Part shown: piece by piece, positions 9,090 through 16,888 of the stretch
Position numbering within the stretch: position 1 is the first letter of the stretch
Layout of the letters: each line of letters opens with the position of its first letter
DNA from: Clostridium sp. CAG:452
Lineage (GTDB): Bacteria > Bacillota > Clostridia > TANB77 > CAG-508
Assembly (NCBI GenBank): GCA_000434035.1
Contig: FR893513.1
Location: 20,697-59,557, forward strand
Length of the DNA: 38,861 nucleotides
Reading direction: 5' to 3'
Notes under the pieces: generated by a model
Databases searched by the model: none
Seen by the model: only the letters and a program-made list of their open reading frames with translations
What the model was told of the DNA's origin: nothing
Program-made: the position numbers and the translations under genes

Positions 9090-9419
9090 TTATGCAACTA
9101 AAACTTGAATAGTAGAAAGAATTAAATCAATTGCTAAAATAAAAGCATAAGAAAATAAGCTTCCACGAATCACTTTTTTTCCAAGTCTAATTCTCTCTTC
9201 ATCTCCAAAACTAAATTTTTTCATAAAAATGCCAGTACCAACAGCTACTGCCGCAGCAGGAGTGGAGGCCTTTAAAATCCAACTTTCAATAGTTTCAAAA
9301 CCTTTAACAATTTTTGTAACTAACTTAGGATATGCTGCAAAAGCATCTGTTGGTAAAAATATTAAAGTTAAGAAAATTACAAAAATAAAATAAAAAATAA
9401 ATAAAAATTTTTTTTTCAT
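9090..9419 (-). CDS. VirB2/TrbC-like pilin subunit
   Basis: This 109-residue protein has an N-terminal signal peptide (KKK, a long hydrophobic stretch, then a TDAFA-A cleavage site near residue 28). A mature part of about 80 residues has two hydrophobic helices separated by a charged loop (KKFSFGDEERIRLGKK). This is the pattern of VirB2/TrbC pilins of Gram-positive T4SSs. ATG 9419 follows an AAGGTGAT ribosome site. The gene is 12 bases after the VirD4-like stop and 8 bases before the VirB6-like start, so the operon is compact. A holin-like protein is a less likely alternative, since signal peptide plus T4SS neighbours favour pilin. Confidence 0.7.
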   Translation of the reverse strand: MKKKFLFIFYFIFVIFLTLIFLPTDAFAAYPKLVTKIVKGFETIESWILKASTPAAAVAVGTGIFMKKFSFGDEERIRLGKKVIRGSLFSYAFILAIDLILSTIQVLVA

Positions 9420-9431
9420 AAGATCACCTTT

Positions 9432-11157
9432 CTATATAATTTTATTACTTGAAGAAATTTTTTTATCTGTAATATCTAAAAAAGAGGGAAATAAATCTAC
9501 TTTGCATGGAGGAAGTATTTGAGTGCCATCTGATAAAAAAGCAAGACAAGAAAATGTTTTTAATTTTTGAGTAAAAAAATTTGTATCATATACAAAATCT
9601 GTATGAATTTGAGTAGAAATACTTTCAGAAATATTTGATTTTTTAGATTCAAGAGAATTAATAAAATAATTGTAATTAGTTTCTCCAGCATTTTCTGAAA
9701 TGTTTCTAGAATATTTGATTTTATCTTCCCTACCAATTTGCTTTTGAGCTGATTCTATTGTGAAAATATCATCTGTCCTAAGCCATATTTTATTTACAAG
9801 ATTTTGAAGAATTACTTTTACAGAGGACTCATCCTTTAAAGTGTTTAGAAGAGAAGTATAACTTTGAGTAGCAACTATATTTATACATTTTGCTTCCCTG
9901 CTTTGAGCAAAAAAATCACTATCAGATAAAGTTACATATTCATGATATTCATCACACATAAAAACGGTAGGGGAAATGCTTTTTTTATTAGATAATTGAA
10001 TAAGAACTTCTGATTGAAAATCTAGTTTTAAGTAAGCGGCAATAATTTTGGAAAGATTTTTGTATTTCGCAATGTTCATATTTAAAACAACAATTTTATT
10101 TTCTTTGATTAATGATTCAAAACCACAAAAATTGATTTCGTCTTCTTTTGGACAAAAGGTGTTCAAAACATCATAATCAGAAATAAAAGTGTTAGTAATT
10201 CTTGTAATTTCGGATTTAATAATAGAAAGTGTCCTTGAATCTAGACGTCTAAACTCGTTTTCAAAAAAGTTAAGAGAAGAATATAAATCATAAATTTTTT
10301 CACGAGAAAGAGTGCCAGACTGAAAAGCTTTTCGCAGAAATTCAATTTTTGTTTGAAAATAATCGTCATAATTTATTAAATTATGAAGTTCCACAAAGGT
10401 AACGTATCCATTATTATATAACCTACATAATTTTATCGCTTCTGTAATAACCTGTTCTGATTTATCAAGCCAGTATGAGTCTGAATTGTTTGAGGAAAAT
10501 AATTCTAAAATAGTTTTAAGTCTGTTTGCGAGGACAGAAGGTTTAAGATTTGGTTTATTTAATGGGTTATATTTGATATTAGAACCAAGTTCTATTATGA
10601 TTAGAGAATCTAATCTATCATATTCTTTTGCGTATTTTTTTACTGCCTTATAAAAATTTCCTTTTACATCTAAAATTAACATACCAAGTTTAGGAGAGTC
10701 TTGACTAATAAGCTGTTTTAGAAATGGTTCCATTACAGAACTTGTTTTGCCGAGAACCAATAGTCCCTGTTATTAGAATATTTTGATAAAGTGATTTTTC
10801 TGTAATATATATTTTTTCTTCTGTACAAGAGTTTTTCCCAAGTAGTAAATTTATTTTAGAAGAAAAAAGAGGGCGGTTTAATTTTACCTTTTTATAAACT
10901 GGAATTTTAAGATTTAAAGCAATAATGCTAAAAAAAGAATTTAATAAAACATAAGTTGATATAAAAAATGTTATACAATATGTTAATTTAATATTTTGCC
11001 AAGCTTTTGGATATTTATTTACTATGTCAAAGGGGTTAATCGCATATGGAAAAATTAGAGTAGAACAATTAAAAATAGGAAAAAATAAATATTTCATAAA
11101 AAAATAGAGTAAAAAACAAGAAAATAAGCAAAAAAGCTTAATATATTTTTTCTTCAA
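9432..11157 (-). CDS. VirD4/TraG-like T4SS coupling ATPase (first copy), joined by a +1 frameshift at CGG
   Basis: This is a probable membrane-bound coupling protein that feeds substrate DNA or protein to a T4SS. The N-terminus has two membrane segments (about residues 5-30 and 55-85). The upstream frame ends within the P-loop. The sequence reads Gly-Thr-Ile-Gly-Ser, then an in-frame CGG (10752-10750), and dropping the C continues as Gly-Lys-Thr, completing a perfect Walker A (residues 131-138). Without the shift translation stops 16 codons later. Walker B is in PTVFMCDEYHEY, and a later REAK...VATQSYTSLL segment is typical of the family. The full product is about 574 residues. The start is taken as TTG 11157 because GGAGG lies 5 bases upstream. 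It is the first gene of the minus-strand T4SS operon. Confidence 0.82.
10750..10752 (-). other. In-frame CGG codon at the +1 frameshift site inside the P-loop of virD4 copy 1
   Basis: On the minus strand the context is GGT TCT CGG CAA. Dropping the C gives GGT TCT GGC AAA ACA, the invariant Gly-Lys-Thr of Walker A. A second, unrelated virD4 gene has the same kind of break at its own P-loop. Confidence 0.85.
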
Positions 11158-11485
11158 AATGACCTCCAAAAATTTAAATATTTTTTAATTTTAATTTGGA
11201 ACCTTGCGAATTACGGAAGAGTTTAAGATTTATTAAAGAGTAAATAGAATAAAAAGTAATAAAAATATTAATAATATATGATATAAAGAAAATGTGAATT
11301 AAGCTACTAAATTAAACCACCACCTTTTACATTTTTTACCATAATAATATATAATTTGAAATTTGTCTATACTTTTTTAAAAAAATGTGATAAAATTTTT
11401 CTATAAGGACTATAAAATATAAAAAATATGTCCGGATGAATCAAATGGGGCAAAAACATTTCGAGTTTTTGAAGGAGGAAAGATT
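11158..11485. other. Divergent intergenic region, no gene seen
   Basis: This very AT-rich stretch lies between the minus-strand virD4 operon and the plus-strand DUF1858 gene. It must hold both promoters. Several TATAAT-like hexamers occur (for example around 11345-11352 and 11390-11396), but none pairs with a convincing -35 box. A short inverted repeat CAAAAAC/GTTTTTG (11451-11457 with 11465-11471) sits directly before the AAGGAGG ribosome site of the DUF1858 gene. I see no ORF or RNA gene. Confidence 0.5.
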
Positions 11486-11668
11486 ATGATAGAAAAAACA
11501 ACTAAAATAGGAGAATTATTAGAAATAGCACCAGAAAAAGCAAATATATTATTAGATGCGGGAATGCACTGTTTGGGATGCCCAGCGTCACAAGCAGAGA
11601 CGTTAGAAGAAGCATGTATGGTACATGGAATTGATGTTGAAGAGCTATTAGAAAAGCTAAATTCATAA
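11486..11668 (+). CDS. DUF1858 small protein (hybrid-cluster-associated disulfide domain)
   Basis: This 60-residue protein is made entirely of one DUF1858 domain. It carries the diagnostic HCLGCPAS motif, with the cysteine pair C29 and C32. Related domains occur alone or fused near hybrid cluster (prismane) proteins in anaerobes, and a redox-disulfide role has been suggested. The biochemical function is not established. The start ATG follows a strong GAAGGAGG site. It is single, just upstream of the tRNA operon promoter. Confidence 0.9.
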   Translation: MIEKTTKIGELLEIAPEKANILLDAGMHCLGCPASQAETLEEACMVHGIDVEELLEKLNS

Positions 11669-11695
11669 AAAAATCAAAAAAATTTTAAAAAAACG

Positions 11696-11724
11696 TTGAC
11701 ATTTGTGAAAAAATATTGTAATAT
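11696..11724 (+). promoter_or_regulatory. Promoter of the tRNA-Lys/Glu/Thr operon
   Basis: A perfect TTGACA (11696-11701) and TAATAT (11719-11724) are 17 bases apart. A 13-bp hairpin (11727-11756) immediately follows the -10 box, before the first tRNA. Confidence 0.85.
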
Positions 11725-11726
11725 AG

Positions 11727-11756
11727 TTAAGCAACTGTTGGAAAACGGTTGCTTAA
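11727..11756 (+). repeat. Inverted repeat in the leader of the tRNA operon
   Basis: The arms TTAAGCAACTGTT and AACGGTTGCTTAA form a 13-bp stem with one G-U pair and a GGAA loop. No T run follows, so it is not an ordinary terminator. It may be a processing signal or a 5' stabiliser. Confidence 0.6.
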
Positions 11757-11778
11757 AAAATTATTCTTTGGTGGTTAT

Positions 11779-11854
11779 GGGCTATTAGCTCAGGTGGTAG
11801 AGCACTTGACTTTTAATCAAGTTGTCCCGCGTTCGAGTCGCGGATAGCTCACCA
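11779..11854 (+). tRNA. tRNA-Lys (anticodon TTT)
   Basis: The acceptor stem GGGCTAT/ATAGCTC, the anticodon loop CTTTTAA with TTT at 11812-11814, the GTTCGAG T-loop region and an encoded CCA end are all visible. It is first in a three-tRNA operon. Confidence 0.97.
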
Positions 11855-11895
11855 AAAGCAAATACTAATTTTAGAATTAGTATTTGTTTATTTAA

Positions 11896-11970
11896 GGCCC
11901 CGTGGTCAAGCGGTTAAGACATCGCCCTTTCACGGCGGAGACATGGGTTCGATTCCCGTCGGGGTCACCA
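11896..11970 (+). tRNA. tRNA-Glu (anticodon TTC)
   Basis: The acceptor stem GGCCCCG/CGGGGTC, anticodon loop CTTTCAC with TTC at 11929-11931, GGTTCGATTCC T arm and encoded CCA are present. It is second in the operon. Confidence 0.97.
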
Positions 11971-11979
11971 ATTAAATAT

Positions 11980-12055
<76 letters not shown>

Positions 12056-12059
12056 GTTT

Positions 12060-12102
12060 AATTAAAGCAGAACGTTATTTTAATGGTCTGCTTTAATTTT
12101 TT
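12060..12102 (+). terminator. Terminator of the tRNA operon
   Basis: The 12-bp stem AATTAAAGCAGA/TCTGCTTTAATT is followed by a T run. It lies 18 bases before the next gene, which must be expressed by read-through or by an unrecognised promoter. Confidence 0.85.
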
Positions 12103-12119
12103 ATTTAAGGAGGAAAAAT

Positions 12120-12845
12120 ATGAAAACAGTAATAGTAACAGGCGGATCGAGAGGAATAGGAAAATGCATTGCAGAAAATTTGGCAAAAGAAGGATATAAT
12201 GTAGTTTTAAATTATAATAAATCAGTAAAAGAAGCAAAAAAAACAAAAGAAGAATTAGAAAAACAAGGAATAAAAATTGAAATATATAAAGCAGATGTTT
12301 CTAAAAGAGAAGAAGTAACAAAATTAATTAAATTTACTTTAGGTAAATTTGGAAATATAGATGTTTTAATAAATAATGCAGGAATAGCAAAGCTTCAAAT
12401 GTTTAATGACATTACAGATGATGATTGGAATGAAATGTTGGAAACAAATCTAAATTCGGCATTTTTTGCAATACAAGAAGTATTACCAAATATGATACAT
12501 AATAAAAGCGGTTGTATTATAAATATTTCTTCTATATGGGGAATGATAGGAGCTTCTTGTGAAGTTGCATATTCAGTATCTAAGGCAGGAATTAATGGGA
12601 TGACAAAGGCTTTGGCTAAAGAGCTAGGACCATCAAATATTAGAGTTAACGCGATTGCGCCAGGAGTAATAGATACAGATATGAATAGTAATATAGATGA
12701 AGCAATAAAAGAAGAAATAAAGAACGAAACACCTCTAAATAAAATAGGAAAACCTATAGACATCTATAGATGTGTTAAATGGTTGATTGAAGATGAATTT
12801 ACAACAGGTCAAATAATTTCACCTAATGGAGGATATGTAATATAA
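12120..12845 (+). CDS. Short-chain dehydrogenase/reductase, FabG-like
   Basis: This 241-residue cytosolic NAD(P)H-dependent oxidoreductase has the classical SDR layout. The cofactor motif TGGSRGIG is at residues 7-14, NNAG at 85-88, the catalytic Ser at 137-138, and Tyr151 with Lys155 in YSVSKAG. It then has the IAPGVIDTDM segment after the active site. Length and motifs match 3-oxoacyl-ACP reductases. Because it is not next to other fatty-acid genes, the substrate is uncertain. The start follows a strong AAGGAGG site. It converges with the CBM25-like gene across a shared terminator. Confidence 0.9.
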   Translation: MKTVIVTGGSRGIGKCIAENLAKEGYNVVLNYNKSVKEAKKTKEELEKQGIKIEIYKADVSKREEVTKLIKFTLGKFGNIDVLINNAGIAKLQMFNDITDDDWNEMLETNLNSAFFAIQEVLPNMIHNKSGCIINISSIWGMIGASCEVAYSVSKAGINGMTKALAKELGPSNIRVNAIAPGVIDTDMNSNIDEAIKEEIKNETPLNKIGKPIDIYRCVKWLIEDEFTTGQIISPNGGYVI

Positions 12846-12850
12846 AAAAG

Positions 12851-12878
12851 TGCTCTACATTAAGTAGAGCATTTTTTT
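12851..12878. terminator. Bidirectional terminator, SDR and CBM25-like genes
   Basis: The stem TGCTCTAC/GTAGAGCA has a five-base loop and is flanked by A and T runs, so it serves both converging genes. Confidence 0.85.
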
Positions 12879-13344
12879 AATCTTCATTATTTACTTTTCT
12901 TCTATAATTTCCAGATATCAATTTTGGAACATATGTAATTATTTTATATATTGCAAGCCTTATTTTTTTACTCCATAAATAAGTTTTTCTTAATCTGTTA
13001 GGTCTGTCTAAAGAAGAGTCTATGTCTTGAACTATCAAATCTGTACTTTGAGGTTCAAGTTCAAAAATATAATTTTCGTAATTATTGTTATCCCATTCGT
13101 TTTTTTCGTTTCTGAAACAGAAATTGAAAGTATCGCTTTCTATAAGTTCGATTTCAGCTTGAAATCCTAATTCTGTTTTTTCCATTTTGATTTCAGATAA
13201 ATTATCCCAATAAGTTCCAAAACCATAATGAATAAATACTTCTTCAGAACCATCTTCAAAAAAAGTACCAGTGTAAGAAATTTTTACTTTTGAATTTTGA
13301 AGTAATTTATCAGTATTAAAAAATATATTTTTTGTTAACTCCAT
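12877..13344 (-). CDS. CBM25-like carbohydrate-binding domain protein
   Basis: This 155-residue protein consists of one beta-rich domain at about residues 15-95, with the pattern VKISYTGTFF, VFIHYGFGTYWDN, then FNFCFRNEKNEWDNN. It resembles starch-binding CBM25-type modules, where the HYG and WDNN segments carry conserved aromatic and Asn residues. A basic C-terminal part (RLRKTYLWSKKIRLAIYKII) could be an amphipathic membrane-contact helix. No signal peptide is seen, so the protein is probably intracellular, perhaps glycogen-related. The start ATG has a GGAGAG site upstream. The exact sugar is unknown. Confidence 0.65.
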   Translation of the reverse strand: MELTKNIFFNTDKLLQNSKVKISYTGTFFEDGSEEVFIHYGFGTYWDNLSEIKMEKTELGFQAEIELIESDTFNFCFRNEKNEWDNNNYENYIFELEPQSTDLIVQDIDSSLDRPNRLRKTYLWSKKIRLAIYKIITYVPKLISGNYRRKVNNED

Positions 13345-13548
13345 TTTATATCTCTCCTAATTTGTCTTTTGCTAATGATATTATATTGTTAAAAAATATA
13401 ATATGCAAGTATTTTTTACAAAAAATTTCAAAAAATACAATTTATTTATTGCATAGAAAAAATCAAAGTTTTACATATACAACAAAGTTATGCTCCTTTA
13501 TCTTGGTTCGAGCAAAGTTAGTGATATTTATTCTACACGTATATATGG

Positions 13549-14127
13549 TTAAATGCCTTTTTTATTAAGCACTTTTCCAATAATTAAAAAAGTATCTGAG
13601 TCTGTAATTTTTATATCATCAACTTCCTTGTTATCTGCTTTTAAAACGATATTTCCTTTTTTAGAATAAAATCTACGAATTAATATTTTGTTGTTAAGAC
13701 AAAAAACTCCTATATCTTTATTATTTAAAATTGGATTTAATTCGATAAATAAGTAAGTGCCTTTTGCAAAAGATGGTTCCATACAATTATCATTAAGTTT
13801 TAATGCGAAAGATGCACTAGGAACACTAGAAGGACAATCAATAAAGTTTGTAATTTTATCGATAGCAGGAACTTTATCATAAGAAATATGTTTTATAAAA
13901 TTGTAAGTCTCTTGATCTTCATTTAATTCTTTATCATATGTATACATTAGCTGTTGATAAGGAATATCTAATGCTTTACAAATGTTTTTCAATGCTTTGT
14001 GACTAGGGTTTCTTTCACCTTTTTCTATATGTGTTAAATGGCCTATATTAATACCAGTTATTCTTGCAAGTTCTGTTTTTGTTATTCCTTTTTCTTTTCT
14101 GACTTTTGCTATCATATCTCCGATCAT
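13549..14127 (-). CDS. HTH XRE / S24-type repressor with altered catalytic dyad
   Basis: This 192-residue transcription regulator has an XRE-type helix-turn-helix at residues 6-60 (TKTELARITGINIGHLTHIEKGERNPS). It is followed by a LexA/CI-like S24 domain (about residues 95-190). In S24 peptidases the nucleophile is Ser in an SM-P motif and the base is a Lys. Here the sequence reads DNCMEPSF, with Cys115 at the Ser position, and IRRFY, with Arg151 where Lys is expected. Self-cleavage is therefore doubtful, and the domain may serve only for dimerisation or ligand sensing. The gene is divergent from a small HTH gene, with TTGTC repeats between them. Confidence 0.85.
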   Translation of the reverse strand: MIGDMIAKVRKEKGITKTELARITGINIGHLTHIEKGERNPSHKALKNICKALDIPYQQLMYTYDKELNEDQETYNFIKHISYDKVPAIDKITNFIDCPSSVPSASFALKLNDNCMEPSFAKGTYLFIELNPILNNKDIGVFCLNNKILIRRFYSKKGNIVLKADNKEVDDIKITDSDTFLIIGKVLNKKGI

Positions 14128-14231
14128 AATAAAATCTCCTTTTTTCTTAAATTATGACAATATTATACAGAATAAAAATAAGTTTGTCTACCAGTAAATT
14201 TAAAAAATGTAAAAAATTAACAAAAAAACTA

Positions 14232-14261
14232 TTGACTTGTCAATTTGGTACATGATAATAT
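14232..14261 (+). promoter_or_regulatory. Promoter with overlapping palindromic operator for the small HTH gene
   Basis: TTGACT (14232-14237) is followed at 18 bases by TAATAT (14256-14261). The -35 box is half of a perfect palindrome TTGAC-TT-GTCAA (14232-14243), a likely operator. Further TTGTC-type half-sites lie at about 14154 (TGACAA), 14187 (TTGTCTA) and 14271 (TAGACAA). Confidence 0.6.
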
Positions 14262-14289
14262 ATTGTTAATTAGACAAAGAGGTGATCCT

Positions 14290-14484
14290 ATGGGATATAA
14301 TAAAATAAGTAAAATAAGAAAAGAAAGGGGGATGACTCTAACAAAACTTGCTGACTTATCTGGTGTTTCAGTGGGATATTTATGTCACTTAGAAAAGGGT
14401 TCAAGAAAAAATCCATCATTAGAAAAGATGGAAAAAATAGCAACTGCATTAGGAAAAACAATTACAGAAATATTTTCTAAATAG
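14290..14484 (+). CDS. Small HTH XRE-family regulator
   Basis: This 64-residue protein is a single helix-turn-helix domain (TLTKLADLSGVSVGYLCHLEKGSRKNPSLEKM). It is probably a DNA-binding regulator or an antagonist of the divergent S24-type repressor. I chose ATG 14290 over the in-frame upstream ATG 14245 because AGAGGTGAT lies at ideal spacing before 14290 and the upstream ATG overlaps the promoter. The divergent repressor/small HTH layout resembles phage-type switches, but no phage genes are nearby. Confidence 0.85.
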   Translation: MGYNKISKIRKERGMTLTKLADLSGVSVGYLCHLEKGSRKNPSLEKMEKIATALGKTITEIFSK

Positions 14485-14553
14485 AATGGTAATATAATTA
14501 TAGAAAACGAGTAAAATTTAATGTGGAAAATTATAGATAATTGTAAAAGAATA

Positions 14554-14582
14554 TTGTAAAAAACTACCTTTTATGATAATAT
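14554..14582 (+). promoter_or_regulatory. Promoter of the VanW/G5 protein gene
   Basis: TTGTAA (14554-14559) and TAATAT (14577-14582) are 17 bases apart, 38 bases before the ATG at 14621. Confidence 0.55.
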
Positions 14583-14620
14583 AATCTAAAATTATACTTT
14601 TTTCTATAAGGAGAGGTTAA

Positions 14621-16555
14621 ATGGAATCTAACGAAAAAAAAGAGATAAAAGAAGAAGTGGAAACAAAAGAAAAAAATGAAGCTGTAACAAAAAAAGTTGA
14701 GAGCAAACAAGAAACAAAAAAAGATGAAAAAGTTAAACCAGAAATCGAAAATAAGGAAGAGGTAAAGCCAAAAGATTCAGAAGAAAATAACCAAGAAGTA
14801 AAAGAACCTTTAAAAGAAAATGCAGAACAACAATATACAGTAAAAAGCAGTAAGAAAAAAATAATAACAATACTAATATGTGCAATAATCTTAGTGGTAG
14901 CAATATTTGCTAGTACAGGATTTGCGCTATTTAATATTAATAACACGAAAATAATATCAAATATATCTATAGAAGGAATAGAAGTAGGCGGATTAACAAA
15001 AAAAGAAGCAGAGCAAAAAATATTAGAAAAGATAGAAAAAAATGTGGAACAAAATATAATAGTAAAAACAAATGATTTTGAATATCAATTTCAATTATCA
15101 CAAATAGAAGCAAAATATGATACAAATAAAGCTATAGAAGATGCATATAGCATAGGAAGAGATGGAAATATATTCAAGAACAATTTTGAAATATTTAAAC
15201 GCAAAATAAAAAATAAGAATGTAGAAGTAGGAATAGATTATAATCAGGAATTACTAGATAATATAATAAATGAAATTGCAGTAAAAATTCCAGGCGCAGT
15301 AGAAAAGCCTAGCTATTGCATTGAAGATAAAAAATTAACAATTACAAAAGGAAAAGCTGGAAATACAATAAATAAAGAAAAATTTAAAGAAGAAGTAATA
15401 AAAAGACTGGAATTAGAAAAACAAAATGAACCAATAGAACTAGAAATAATTAATGTAGAACCAGAAGCAATAGATATAGATAAAATATATAGTGAAGTTC
15501 ACAAAGAAGCCAAAAATGCATACTATACAAAAGATCCATTCCAAGTTTATCCACATGTAGATGGAGTAGATTTTGATTTAGAAGCAGCAAGAGAAATGTT
15601 AAAAGAAGATAAAGAAGAATATGTAATAGATTTAAAAATAACTACACCAGAAATAACAACAAATAAAATAGGAAGTGAAGCTTTCCCAGATTTACTTTCT
15701 ACTTTTAGTACAAAATATGATGCAAGCAATGCTCCAAGAACAACAAACTTAAAATTAGCAATGAACAAATTAAATGGAGTTGTGGTTAGTCCAGGAGAAA
15801 CTTTTTCATACAATAAAACATTAGGAAAAAGGACAGCAGAAGCAGGATATAGAGAAGCTGGTGGATTTGCAGGAGGAAGAGTTGTTCAAACTTTAGCGGG
15901 GGGTATATGCCAAATATCTTCAACACTATATGATGCAGTTGTTTATGCAAATCTAGAAATAGTAGAAAGACACAACCACATGTTTTTAGCAGGATATGTT
16001 GGAGCAGGAAAGGATGCAACAGTTGTTTATGGAGCATATGATTTTAAATTTAAAAACACAAGAAAATATCCAATAATGTTAAAAACTTCAATAGGAAGTG
16101 GAGTAGCAAGGATAGATGTGTTTGGAATAAAAGAAGATGTGGAATATGAAGTAGAAATATCAAGCAAAATCCTAAGCTACACACCGTTTAAAGTAGTGCG
16201 TGAAAATGATAGTTCACTTGCCCCAGGGAAAGAAAGGGTTGCACAAAATGGAATGAATGGATGTAAAAGTATAACATATAAAATATTAAAATTAAATGGA
16301 AAAGAAGTGTCTAGAACAGTTTTGTCATCTGATACTTATGATCCAATGAACAAAATAATAAAAGTGGGACCGAGCAAAACTACAGAAGTATCAACACAAC
16401 CAGTGAAAGAACCAGAGCCAACACCAACAACACCAACAACACCAACAACACCAACAACGCCAACAACACCGGAAACACCATCTACACCATCAACGCCTAC
16501 TACACCAGAACCAGGAACAGGAGAAAATACAGGTTCTAGTACAGAATCAAATTAA
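14621..16555 (+). CDS. Membrane-anchored VanW-family surface protein with G5 domain
   Basis: This 644-residue protein probably acts at the cell wall. Residues 1-78 are a highly charged Lys/Glu-rich cytosolic segment, and residues 81-103 form the single membrane helix. A region like the PG_binding_4 domain follows (about 110-350), then a VanW domain at about 367-500 (NGVVVSPGETFSYN, GGICQISSTLYDA, RHNHMFLAGY). A G5-like domain (about 515-585, GKERVAQNGMNG) and a Thr-Pro repeat tail come last. VanW takes its name from vancomycin-resistance clusters, but its biochemical role is not settled. Related proteins are common in Clostridia and are unrelated to resistance as such. The start has AGGAGAGG upstream, and the gene has its own promoter and terminator. 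Confidence 0.9.
   Translation: MESNEKKEIKEEVETKEKNEAVTKKVESKQETKKDEKVKPEIENKEEVKPKDSEENNQEVKEPLKENAEQQYTVKSSKKKIITILICAIILVVAIFASTGFALFNINNTKIISNISIEGIEVGGLTKKEAEQKILEKIEKNVEQNIIVKTNDFEYQFQLSQIEAKYDTNKAIEDAYSIGRDGNIFKNNFEIFKRKIKNKNVEVGIDYNQELLDNIINEIAVKIPGAVEKPSYCIEDKKLTITKGKAGNTINKEKFKEEVIKRLELEKQNEPIELEIINVEPEAIDIDKIYSEVHKEAKNAYYTKDPFQVYPHVDGVDFDLEAAREMLKEDKEEYVIDLKITTPEITTNKIGSEAFPDLLSTFSTKYDASNAPRTTNLKLAMNKLNGVVVSPGETFSYNKTLGKRTAEAGYREAGGFAGGRVVQTLAGGICQISSTLYDAVVYANLEIVERHNHMFLAGYVGAGKDATVVYGAYDFKFKNTRKYPIMLKTSIGSGVARIDVFGIKEDVEYEVEISSKILSYTPFKVVRENDSSLAPGKERVAQNGMNGCKSITYKILKLNGKEVSRTVLSSDTYDPMNKIIKVGPSKTTEVSTQPVKEPEPTPTTPTTPTTPTTPTTPETPSTPSTPTTPEPGTGENTGSSTESN
16420..16510 (+). repeat. 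Thr-Pro coding repeat (ACACCAACA units)
   Basis: This low-complexity tract of repeated ACACCAACA-type units encodes TPTTPTTP near the C-terminus of the VanW protein. It is probably a flexible wall-spanning linker or tail, and its length could vary among strains. Confidence 0.8.
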
Positions 16556-16571
16556 GTATAAAAAATTTTTT

Positions 16572-16607
16572 AGGTCGCTATAAATAGCTATAAATAGCGA
16601 CCTTTTG
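16572..16607 (+). terminator. Terminator of the VanW/G5 gene
   Basis: A 10-bp stem AGGTCGCTAT/ATAGCGACCT with a 12-base loop is followed by TTTT. Confidence 0.85.
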
Positions 16608-16609
16608 TA

Positions 16610-16638
16610 TTGACAAAGCAAAAAAATGGTATTATAAT
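16610..16638 (+). promoter_or_regulatory. Consensus promoter of tRNA-Lys(CTT)
   Basis: This is a perfect sigma-A promoter, TTGACA (16610-16615), 17-base spacer, TATAAT (16633-16638), 22 bases before the tRNA. Confidence 0.92.
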
Positions 16639-16660
16639 AAACAAGCTAAATAAAATAAAT

Positions 16661-16736
16661 GCACCATTAGCTTAGTTGGTAAAGCAGCTGACTCTTAATC
16701 AGAAGACCCTCGGTTCGAGTCCGAGATGGTGCACCA
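16661..16736 (+). tRNA. tRNA-Lys (anticodon CTT)
   Basis: The acceptor stem GCACCAT/ATGGTGC, the anticodon loop CTCTTAA with CTT at 16694-16696, a GGTTCGAGTCC T arm and encoded CCA are present. This second lysine isoacceptor reads AAG. Confidence 0.97.
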
Positions 16737-16737
16737 A

Positions 16738-16763
16738 AAAGTACAGTTCGCTGTGCTTTTTTA
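16738..16763 (+). terminator. Terminator of tRNA-Lys(CTT)
   Basis: The stem AAGTACAG/CTGTGCTT, with one G-U pair and a stable TTCG tetraloop, is followed by TTTT. Confidence 0.85.
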
Positions 16764-16801
16764 TTGCATAAAGCTGGCTATGAAACAAAGAATGTTTAAA
16801 T

Positions 16802-16841
16802 GTAATAATAACTCTCTTACAAATCAATGGATTATTATTAC
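16802..16841. repeat. Inverted repeat, GTAATAATAA arms
   Basis: Perfect 10-base arms GTAATAATAA (16802-16811) and TTATTATTAC (16832-16841) enclose a 20-base loop in the gap between the tRNA and the next gene. No function is evident. Confidence 0.5.
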
Positions 16842-16888
16842 CCTAGCAAAATGCCTTTCTTATGAAGCGATAATTTTAACATAATAAA

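Noticed and set aside
14245..14289. ATG 14245 as the start of the small HTH gene
   Set aside because: It overlaps the promoter -10 region and has no ribosome site; ATG 14290 has AGAGGTGAT.
13549..14484. A prophage regulatory region
   Set aside because: The divergent repressor/HTH pair looks phage-like, but no integrase, structural or lysis gene is nearby.
16420..16510. Short tandem repeats as a CRISPR array
   Set aside because: The units are in-frame Thr-Pro codons of a surface protein tail, with no spacers.
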